64,000 nucleotides of DNA from Monosiga brevicollis MX1. Its lineage: Eukaryota > Opisthokonta > Choanoflagellata > Craspedida > Salpingoecidae. The stretch is from positions 773,282 to 837,281 of the forward strand of contig NW_001865044.1 of assembly GCF_000002865.3 (NCBI RefSeq). Reading direction: 5' to 3'. Below the pieces are notes generated by a model. The model saw nothing but the letters and a program-made list of their open reading frames with translations, had not been told where the DNA came from and ran no database searches. This document shows positions 42,797-52,769 of this stretch, one piece after another (within the stretch, counting starts at the first letter, position 1; every line of letters begins with the position of its first letter). Made by a program: the position numbers and the translations under genes.

Positions 42797-44255
42797 ATGA
42801 CAGTCAAATCGCCTTGGCAGCAAGCTTGGTTTTGGCCTGCCCGTTGCTTCCGGGTTGTGGTGTTTGCACTTGTCTTGTTGGTGACGATTCATGTCAGCCC
42901 GGTCGACGCGCTGTGCACGCCTGCAGCTGTGGGATGCGTCTGCCAAACGCCGCAGATGACATGCAGCGCCTATCAGAACCTGGAAGCGCGCATCTTCAAC
43001 ATGTCACAGATGGAATTTGGTGACAAGCGCATCGCCAGTGGGCCACTCAAGCTTCTTTTTCATGATGCGGCCGAGCATGATCAACACGCGGAGGACCCGC
43101 TGGGCGTGGACGGCTGCCTCAATTGGGAGGATCCCATGAACGCGGAAATGGTCGACACCTACCAGGATGAAGATATCTTTGCCCTTGTTGACGACCTTTG
43201 GCTCAGCTACTGTTCTGAAATCTCCCGCGCCGACTTTATCGTCATGCTCGCGGCAGCTACCCTCCGCGCCTATGCAGGCGATATTCTCTATAATTACAAG
43301 TTCCCCTTTGCCCCCTATCTGGGGCGGACGGACCGCGTCACTTGCACCTATCGTGACTATGACCGCCTCGGCCTCTCGCGCCTGCCACGCCTCTCTCTTA
43401 ATGTTTCGCAGTCGGAAGTCGACCGCGTCCTCGTCGAACAAATGGGCTTGGCACCAGACCACGCTGCCACGCTCATGCAAGCACATGTGCTGGCCATTTA
43501 CAAAACACCCACCAACGCCATGTATGCCACCGTTGGCCAGGAAGGCATTTGGACCGACGGGCACATGCTTCGTCTCTTGACATCCACCTTCACACGTGTG
43601 TCTGCTTATGGGCAAATTTACCCCTTGGTGTACAACCTTCCTGACGATTACATCATGCGTTACGTCTGGCGCGCTGACGTGTCGCCCGCCGTTCTCGCGG
43701 CCGGCTATTATAGCCCTACCTTTTTCCTCAACCATGACATGCATCCCATCTTTCCAAACGTTTGGAACATCCACGAGGAAGGCGTTACCTGCGGTCCTCT
43801 GTTTGAGCTGACCAGCAAAGGTTCGTCCCGCTAGAGCAAAGCTGCACCCCCTTACCCGTGTGATGGCTCTCGCATGCCTTTCTTGAGACCAAACCAGGCT
43901 GCTCTCACCTCTGTGGGTCGTTGCCAACACAGGCACATTGCAGGCGCTACCCCGAAACGCGTCCAGTTCTTGCGAGGTGGACGAGGAACAGGTGCAGCGT
44001 CTCATCGAATACGTCTCCCTTCCCGGTCTGTTTTGGCAAAATTTCAGCCAAGCCATCACAGCTCTCAGCTTGGTGGGTGTCAATCAATCAGAGCTTTTCT
44101 GCCCTTGTGGTGGATGCAACCGCTCCTTCACCACCAACATCCAGAACTTGGCCAGCAGTAGAAATGAGGCAGTCCGACAAAAACCGTTTTCAGCCATCAT
44201 CCTTGTTCTCGTGGCCATGGCCATCGCGCTGCTGCTTGAGCAGGAGCATCAATAG
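42797..44255 (+). CDS. Secreted/membrane-anchored haem-peroxidase homologue with altered distal site
   Basis: Two exons, 42797-43820 and 43933-44255, joined in phase, give 448 residues. The start at 42797 follows an in-frame ATG at 42767; both give a signal peptide ending near VSPVDA. The body resembles the plant/fungal/bacterial haem peroxidase superfamily. It has a distal helix PLKLLFHDAAEHD with the catalytic His, GVDGCLNWEDP, ISRADFIVMLAAATLRAYAG (the VSxADxxxLAA block), and a proximal-helix candidate APDHAATLMQAHVLA with the haem-ligand His. In canonical enzymes the residue four before the distal His is Arg; here it is Lys. The C-terminus has several cysteines (CPCGGC) and ends in a hydrophobic helix (FSAIILVLVAMAIALLL), so the protein is probably tethered outside the cell. 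Activity is uncertain. Confidence 0.8.
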
Positions 44256-44386
44256 CACATCGTGCGCATTATCGATTGGATAAAGCTTGGCACGTGTGGA
44301 TAAAATTTAATGTATGATATTTGCAGGAATGCAGTCGAAGCCTTTCTCCTCCTTCAACTTTTGCTCTTGGGCGGCAAACCTTGGGT

Positions 44387-45659
44387 CTAGTCAATATCTG
44401 AGGCAGTGGCAAGCTTCTGCAGAGTGTGCAGCGCAAAGGGGCGGTAGCGTAGGGTTCGTAAGAGACTCTGCTCAAAGTAGAGTTGGCGTTCGAGGTCCCC
44501 GGGATGGAGCTCATTCATCTCCAAAATGGTCCTGCAGCCCCGACAAGACATAAAGGGAGTTGGCACGCAATGAATGTAGCAAACCTATCACACTGGAAGA
44601 GCACGAGTCTCAAGTTTAAGCGGAAAGGTCGAATCACACACCATGTGTCCCCTTGCGGTTGGCGGCCCACACGAGCGTAAAGTTCTTCGAGTCGCGTGTG
44701 AATCCGGTTCAAGTACTTGGGTAGAAACGCGCAAAACAAAAGTCAACGAATGATGTTGAAACCCCGTGGTTACAAATGACCACAATTCTTACGGGTTGCT
44801 GCAGACTTACTTGGAGCTCAGCATTGGGCACAACATCGAGGCCTGGAACACTCACACCCAGTTCACGGTGGCGCTCTTTCCGGGCCATGAGCTTCAAGTG
44901 TCGGGCTGTCGACTACATTCGGTGACAAATGAGGGGATAGACACATTGAGTACCGGGAACGAGAAGGGCGCACGTGGGCGGGGGACGAGGAAAGCAAGCG
45001 TCGCCGCGACACAAGTCAAGAAGTCGCATTCCGTGTTGAGGCGCCCCAAAATGGTTGGCGTTGCACTGAGCGCACCTGTTCAAGTTCTGCCTGGGCTTTG
45101 GAGTTGGCCATTGCCAGAGCCGCGCCTAAATCACGTCGCATAAAATGAACTTCAAAGCTACGGACAGGCCCACACGAATGTGGTGGCGAGAAGACGAGAG
45201 GCGCAGTGCAATGTATAACGAACTGGTTTTTGCCTCGCGCTCTAAGCGCCGGCGCTTGCTCTCTAGCAGCTCTTGTAACGCGCGTGCGCGCGCACCGACA
45301 AATTTCGGGGGGCTGCCGGTTTTGCATATGGTGAGTATCTGTCAATCGCTTGCATTCACGTTGGCGACGCTAAAACCATGCTCCGGGTCGACGTACTCAA
45401 CGTTTGTCGAGGTGGCACGCACATCTTGGACAAACCGCTTGACTGGGCTCGGTTCCTACAAGTCAGCACAGGGCAACGAGCCATGAGCACGGGGCGAAAA
45501 GCGACAAGCAAACGACCAAACCAAAAAAACGAAACTGCCCCTGCCAAGTGGCACACTGCCGATGGCACACCCATGAATGGCTCCTCGGGTCAAATGCCTC
45601 ACCACGTAAGAGGCCTCGGGCTGCGGAGAAGGCGGTACGTCGGAAGCGTGGACGGCCAT
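44387..45659 (-). CDS. Uncharacterised small helical/coiled-coil protein
   Basis: Not recognised. The minus strand has a chain of short exons with good splice sites and protein-like composition. The start exon (from 45659) reads MAVHASDVPPSPQPEAS. Next come EPSPVKRFVQDVRAT and VEYVDPEHGFSVANVNA (near 45352-45462), then ALQELLESKRRRLERE (near 45240-45320) and VHFMRRDLGAALAMANSKAQ (near 45078-45157). They continue with LKLMARKERHRELGVSVPG (near 44811-44910), YLNRIHTRLEELYARVGRQ (near 44640-44720) and a last exon LHPGDLERQLYFEQSLLRTL ending at 44387. The leucine/charged pattern suggests coiled coil. The stop is 131 bp from the stop of the convergent peroxidase-like gene. Exon ends are approximate. 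Confidence 0.6.
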
Positions 45660-45734
45660 TATGGAGGGCTCTTCGGGTGAAGGCGGTGTCTACGCTTGCA
45701 CAATTATTCATGCCATATCAATCGTTGGCAGTAT

Positions 45735-48410
45735 TCAGTTGTTGGATGGGGCATCCCTGGCAAATTTGGAACAAACATGGGGTGGTAACACGAGCGCGTG
45801 GCGACTCCGTTCAAGCTCTTGAAGCCTTTGCTTGAGGAGGCGCAGTAGATTCGACGATGGCAACAGCTTCCAGACTTCGAACGTGCTGTCATGGCTGCCA
45901 GTCAAAAGGTTGAGTCCATCGGCTGAAAAGCCTGCGTCAATGGGCAAAAATTGTCGCGGTTGAGTCGCGAAGGCACAATAAACCCCGAGAACGCCGTGGC
46001 ATTTCGCGAGAGCAGCGATCTCATGGAACGTACAAGTGGCAGTAACATAAGACGTGTGGGCCTGGAAGGAAAGGAGCAAACTGCGGGTGAGAGCATCGAA
46101 AAAGTCAATGTGCCCATCACCGGATCCAAGGCAGAGGATGCTCCCATCGTTGGAAAAGGAGCAAGTCCAAACCTGGGAGAGCATATGGTTGAATTGGTGA
46201 GACAGGTTCGAGGCAGCAGCACGGGCTTTCAAGGGCGGGTGTTGAACAATGGCTCAGAGGCAAAGGGGGCAGTCAAAGACTAGCGCATCCCGTCACTTTC
46301 ATACTCAAAAGGAGGGTTTTCGGCACTCACAGGAGAGCGTGTGTTGGCTTCCAGAACGGCCAGTTGGGTGCCATCAAAGGTGTCCCAAAGAATTACGGTG
46401 CCATCATGCGATGCACTCGCGAGCATTTGGCCATCCGGGGAAAAGCGCACGGCCACAACAGGGGCCGAGTGCCCTTCAAGCACGCGCTCCGGCTCCTGTT
46501 GCCCCAAGGGAGAGAGCTCGCGGGCCACGGGCGCTGTGGGTGCCTCTGCCGGGGCTGCATTAAAATATGCCAACTTTTGTGCTTTTTTTCGTGCGCGTGC
46601 TTCCTCCAGACGTTTCTGGGGAGACCACAAGGGCATGCATGACATGACGGCAGATATAGAAGGGCCGTGTGGCTTCCAGACACCAAGAAAGCCGGGGATG
46701 GCATAGAGGACACACCTGACGATCGCGCTGACGAAAGTTGGCACCAATATCTGATTCCTCTCGCGCCAAAATGGCAGCGAGCTTGCGTTGGACACGCGAG
46801 TCTGGCCCCAGAGTCCAGAGCCGGATCGTCGTGTCAAAGCTAGACATGGCCATCGGTCAGTTGTTATTGTTCACAGGCCAGGCGAGTGGATGTGATGGAG
46901 ATCCAAGCAAGGAGCAACTGTGTGGCATGCAACAACCCAACTCAAACCCACCTGCCCTCGGCCAGGACACCTTCGTTTGGTGCCAGATCGACGCAATAGC
47001 AGCCATGCACGGTGCCATGCTGAAGGTAGTCAAGAAGGTCACCGGTGCGAGCGTCCCACAGAGCCACGGATTCATCCAGAGAGGCAGAGAGCAGAATGTG
47101 GCCACTCGAACTGTAGCGCACTTGTCGAACGGCGTGCTAAAAATGCATTCAAACCATGAGAGACCAAAGACGAGGCAAAAGGCGGTGGCATCGAGCCCGA
47201 TGATTTGAGTGTGGCAAACCTTGTGATGACGGCATTCGTGAATGAGGCGCTGTTGTTTGGCATCCCAAATAGAGACAATGCCGGCTGAGCCTCCGGTGGC
47301 GAGGCGCGAGCCACCAGGGCTGAATTCAACCGTCAGAACAGAGCCTTGCTGAACACGAAGCTGGGCCGTAATGGTCTGATCGATCAGGTCATAGATGGCC
47401 ACGTGACCATCATGACAGGCCACGGCAGCCATGGAGCCGGCGGGGCTGGAAGCGACCGCCATGACGGGGGAATCCATTTCTACGGCCTGCATCAGTTCAG
47501 CCCCGTCGTCTTGCAAGCGCAGGTCTTGCGCACGGCTGATATCCATGCGAGGCTCCTCATCACTGGCGTTCAGATGAGAGCCTGCAGTAGCGGGCCGTCG
47601 CGGTGGGACCAAGCCACCGACTGAGTTGGTCGGGGGATTGTCAAGGACGCGCCTTGGGGTCGAGGTGGGGGCTGGGTGGTGGGGCCCAGTCGTCCTTGTG
47701 GTGAGTGGGGCGGTCGCGCGTGTGCTTGTGCTTGGTGGATTGGTTGTTCCCGGTAAGGGCGGGGGGCGCGACGTGGGCAAGGAGGGCCGCTGGGGAGCAT
47801 GTGCACCGAGGCTTTGAGCCTGAGCATCGACATTGTCAGGGATTGCCGTAACGGGTGCTGCAGCATGGGGCAGAGCAGTGGTGAGCGAGTGGAGGCTGCT
47901 GCGGGAGGAGCGAAGGCTGGGGATGGCTGCCGGGGTGATGGTGGTGGAACGGGGCCGGGCCGGGCTCAAGGAGGGGCGATTGTGGGCATCGGCATGGAAG
48001 CTTGCGGGCCGGCTGCGCGAGCGAGAGAATGAATTGGTGCGCGTTCTTAGGCGCCGAATCTGTTCGGCGTGAGCGTGGGGCGAGGCCGCGATGCGGGTGG
48101 CGGAGTTTGATAAGTCAACATGGGACTTGGACAAGCGGCCGGCATCGAACAAGCTAGGTCGCGAGGCAGGGTATGCCAGGGAAGGGGCAGAGCAAAGGCA
48201 CACGGAGGTGAGGTGGGGCGCGTGCAATGGGCAATGGGCAAAGGCCAATCTTCTGCATGTTGCCAACCCAGGACCCGGTGCGCGCGGGGAAGGCGGGGGA
48301 TGGGAGGCGGGGCGCGACCTGTTTGAGCGTGTGCGAGGTGATGTTGACGTGGAGGCCAGCGGCGAACCAAAGCCACCGTGAGAGGCGCGTCCACGCGGAG
48401 TACCACTCAT
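45735..48410 (-). CDS. WD40-repeat protein with long disordered Ser/Pro/Arg N-terminus
   Basis: Start taken at 48410 (MSGTPRGRASHGGF). Exon 1 (47220-48410) encodes about 260 residues of Ser/Pro/Thr/Arg-rich, probably disordered sequence, then the first blades (VMAVASSPAGSMAAVACHDG; VLTVEFSPGGSRLATGGSAG). Exon 2 (46952-47136) adds HAVRQVRYSSSGHILLSASL. The next has FDTTIRLWTLG followed by a helical linker (KRLEEARARKKAQKLAYF), then APVVAVRFSPDGQMLASASH. The last exons give VWTCSFSNDGSILCLGSGDG and FSADGLNLLTGSHDSTFEVW, with a basic helical tail. Six or seven blades are visible, interrupted by the charged linker. A short intron may be hidden within the N-terminal open frame (about 48,150-48,290). 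Orthology not assigned. Confidence 0.78.
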
Positions 48411-49561
48411 GTTGCACCTGGTGCGCACGGCTTGGCCTGCCGGGCTGGGAGCTCGCGAGCCGCTCGCCAAGGGCCCGGCCTGTCGAATGGATGAGAATGG
48501 GTGCACTTGCTGAGGACGTTGAACGGCGGCGCAACTGGCCGTTGGTTGGATTGAAGTGGGAAACCAGCAAACTGCCCACCATGCGTGCATGCAATGCATG
48601 GATGGCTAGGATTATATTTTATGGGGGTTAATTTATTCTGGAGATACGTCTGCTTGGAAGCCTACAACTCCTGGTTTTGCTTACAAGCCATTATTCTTCT
48701 TGGAACAGCAGCAACAAATACACGAAGGGGAACCGTGTCAGGGTTTCTCCCTTGTCCAGCTTGACCAAGTCAGCCAGCTGTGACCAAAACCACACTTTGA
48801 GACCAGTGACGGTGTTGTGGCTCAGGAGCTGCATCGCCTTTTTCCTTTTGTTCTTGGTCCGCAAAGGGTACGATGTTTGTGTCTCCGCCCCTCTAGTCTC
48901 TCAACCTCTCTAGCTCTCTCTCTCTCTCTCTCTCTGCTTCTCTCTCTCTCGTTCTCTCCCCCTATCTCTGCTCCCTCTCTCTCTGCTCTCTCTCTCTGCT
49001 CTCTCTCTCTGCTCTCTCTCTCTGCTCTCTCTCTGCTCTCTCTCTGCTCTCTCTCTCTGCTCTCTCTCTGCTCTCTCTCTGCTCTCTCTCTGCTCTCTCT
49101 CTGCTCTCTCTCTGCTCTCTCTCTGCTCTCTCTCTGCTCTCTCTCTCTGTGCTCTCTCTCTGTGCTCTCTCTGTGAGCTGTCGTTCGTGCTGATTTCGTG
49201 CGGCCACCCCGTCAGCCGCTGGAGTCTGGTCAGCTGCGTCTACCCCACCGTGTGTCGGACTTCCAACCACGATGTGAGAAGAAGGGTCAAGGGAGCCGCC
49301 ACTGGGGAACAGAAAGAGGGAATGGGCGTAGCATTCGTGGCAGCTTTCTGCTCTGCGCGTGCTCGAGTGTGACACAAACAAGAACGCACTGATGTTGGCT
49401 CTGTCTGTCTGTCTGTCTATCTGCAATGCTCGCTCAACCGACCTCGGCATTTGACCCCCTTTGGTTCATAGATCTCCTGCATTCGTGTCACCTCTGCTCA
49501 TTGATCTGAGGTGCCAGTGTCCCAGTCCCCCACCCACCCTCTTTCTCTTGCCGCCGCCGCC
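48411..49561. repeat. Divergent spacer with 260-bp CT-rich minisatellite
   Basis: Upstream of myosin X and of the WD40 gene. From about 48909 to 49172 the plus strand is a tandem array of CTCTCTCTCTG/CTCTCTCTG units, almost pure pyrimidine interrupted by single G, with a (TGTC)n trace at about 49402-49422. No gene seen. Confidence 0.9.
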
Positions 49562-52500
49562 ATGGCCCTCTTCGAACAGGCACGCTCCCCCCCCCCCCCC
49601 CCATCCCCTCATTCTACTATCCGGCTATCCGCTCCGTGTCGCACGACCATGTCGACTCTCGAGCTTTTTTGCAGCAACAGCATGCCATCCTGCGCCACCA
49701 CCATCTGATGCATGGGCTCGCCCGATATTCTGCACAGGGGTCGCGCGTGTGGATCAAGACATCGGAGCGGTGGTGTCCTGCAACCGCCGCCAGCAACGAT
49801 GGCACCAACACCGTCTTTGAAGGCGATGATGGCCAGGTACACGCCATTGCACCTTGACTATCCATATCATCCAGTCCTGGCATTGACACAAAGAGCAGTC
49901 CCAAACCACTCGACTGCCCGGTCTGTCTGGGCCTCACAACTCATGGCTGCACTGTCGTCGACATGACGTTTCGCAGTCATACACGGTCGGCAACGACCAG
50001 CTGGGCCCAGATACAGTGACGCACATGCATCAGACGAGCATTGAGGGTGTTGAAGACATGGCCAAGCTCGGCGATCTTCATGAAGGCTCACTGCTGTACA
50101 ACATCAAGCTGCGCTACAAGAAGGACCTTATTTACACCTACATTGGCTCCATCCTCTCGGCCGTCAATCCGTACAAGAGCCTTCCGGGCCTTTATGACGA
50201 TGCCAAGGTACAGTCAGCATATGATGAGGTGTTACCCAGTCTCTAAGACTACCCAGGCGCAGTCGTGGCGCATGCCTCACCAAGTGCCGCAAAATGTCTG
50301 ATCTGTCTCGTCAGATCAACGAATACGATGGCAAGGACATTGGCGAATTGCCCCCACACATTTATGCCATCGCCAACCAAGCCTACCGCTCCATGTGGAA
50401 AAAGTATGACCCTTGCACCCCCGTGTTGACCCGCATGCAAGGCCTGCATTCACGCGTCTCACCAAAACGGTCTTGCGTGTGCTTACCTTACCTCTCGCTC
50501 TCGGCGCTTTTGCGTCTGCTTCTCTTGTGTTAGCTCGGCCAATCAGGCTGTTTTGATTTCTGGTGAATCGGGTGCTGGCAAGACAGAGTCCACCAAGTTC
50601 ATCCTGCGGTACCTCTCCTACCAGAGTAATGACGTCAATAAGAAAAAGGGCAAGGAAGGTCGCAACTACGAGGAGCAGATTCTGCAGTCCAGCCCCATCC
50701 TCGAAGCTTTTGGCAACGCCAAGACCGTGTACAACAACAACTCGTCTCGGTATGTCTCGCCTTTTTGATTGGCCCAAGGCATCGCTTTTGTTGAAGACAC
50801 TCTCATTTCCTGGCTTTCCAATGTGACAAACCTACTCTCAGCTTTGGCAAGTTTATCCAGCTCAACTTTGCGGCAACCGGTGCCATCGAGGGCTGCAAGA
50901 TTGTGGATTATCTTCTCGAGAAGAATCGCGTACGTGTCATCTTAAGGCTTTTGTTCCTTGTTCTTGGAAAAAGCGCATCAGGGAAGACGGGATGACGGGA
51001 CACTGCTCTTGACATCAGACTCGAGCCTTCCCTGCCCGAATTTTGAGTTTGCCTTCTGTCCCCTCATGTCTCATGTCTGATGTGTTTCCAGGTGGTGCGC
51101 CAGAACGGCGGCGAACGTAACTTCCACATCTTCTACGCCCTGCTCGCGGGTGGTCTCGGCAGCAAGTTTGGTCTGTCTGCTGACCCCAGCCAGTACCGCA
51201 TCACCTCCATGAGTGGTACCTGGGATGTCGATGGCATTGATGACAAGGCGGATTGGCAGGCCGTGGAGCAAGCGTTCCGGACCATGAACTTCTCTGACGA
51301 ACAGATGTCGGACATTATCACCGTCGTCGCAGCCATTTTGCACCTCTGCAACATGAAGTTCACCACGGCCGGTGGTGCCCAGGTGGCCACCCAGGCTGTC
51401 CTTGAGCAGGTCTGCCAACTGCTCGGCATCGAGGAGGCTGGCTTGGCCGAAGTTTTGACTCAGCAAAAGCGTGTCCTCCGTGGCGAAGAGATTTACACCC
51501 CACTTGACGTGGACCAAGCCGCTGACTCGCGAGACTCGCTGGCCATGAACCTCTATGCCCGCACCTTCCGCTGGATTATCAGCAAGATCAACGTGTCCTT
51601 GCGTGGTGACGAATCCTTCCAGTTTGTGGGTGTCCTCGACATTTTCGGTTTTGAGAACTTTGAGTTTAACAGCTTTGAGCAGTTCAACATCAACTACGCC
51701 AACGAGAAGCTGCAGCAATACTTCAACCGGTGTGTCTTGAGCTTCCAACGAGCGTCCTTTTCAAAGCCCAAACATGTCGCACCTGATGCGCGAGACTGGT
51801 GCCTAATATTAACTGTTTGTGCTTGTTGTTTTTAGACACATCTTCTCGCTCGAGCAGCTCGAGTACAACCAGGAAGGTATTGACTGGAGTGACATTGACT
51901 GGTACGCCAAATTCCCGCGGCCCCTTGCGCCTGGTCCTCACTGAGACGTTGATGGACACTTTGACTCATGATCGCCTCACACAACCCCAAGGGTTGACAA
52001 CTCTGAGTGCCTGGATTTGATCGAGCGCAAGCTCGGCGTGCTGTCGCTGCTTGACGAAGAATCGCGTTTCCCACGTGGTACGGACGAGTCGCTGCTGATC
52101 AAGCTGCACTCGTCCCACGAGGAGGCGGCTCACTACGTGCGCCCTCGCGTGGCCAACACCAAGTTTGGCATTCGCCATTTTGCTGGCGAGGTCATGTATG
52201 ACGTGACAGGGCTGCTTGAAAAGAACCGCGACACCTTCCGCGAGGTGCGTTTTACGGCCCCGTAGCGACTCAAAAGAGGACAGAGACGTGACTTTCTACC
52301 GATCTGAAATGTGGAATGGGCGTGAGCTGCGTGCTTTGGTTTCCGGCCTTGCATATCCTTCTCCAACTGACCGACTCTTGTGCTTCTCGGATACGGTGTG
52401 GGCTGTCTCAGGACGTTGCCGAGCTGCTTCAAAACTCGTCCAACGATTTCATCTTTGACCTTTTCGAGTCGAGCACCGGCGCGAGCCAGAACAAGTCGAC

Positions 52501-52729
52501 TGCTCGCAAGAAACCCACTGTCAGCTTTCAGTTCAAGGAATCGCTGTCCTCGCTCATGGGTACTTTGGGCAAGGCCGAGCCCTTCTTTGTTCGCTGTCTC
52601 AAGCCCAACATGAAGAAGATTGCGGACCACTTTGAGGACGAGGTCGTCCTCAACCAGCTTTCCTACTCTGGTTTGGCCCGATGCATTTGCATTGTCTTGT
52701 CATCGTTCTTACCTTGGCGCTCTCCCTCA

Positions 52730-52769
<40 letters not shown>

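Noticed and set aside
48906-49175. Possible CRISPR-like regular repeat array.
   Set aside because: Units are simple CT repeats with no unique spacers; this is a eukaryotic minisatellite.
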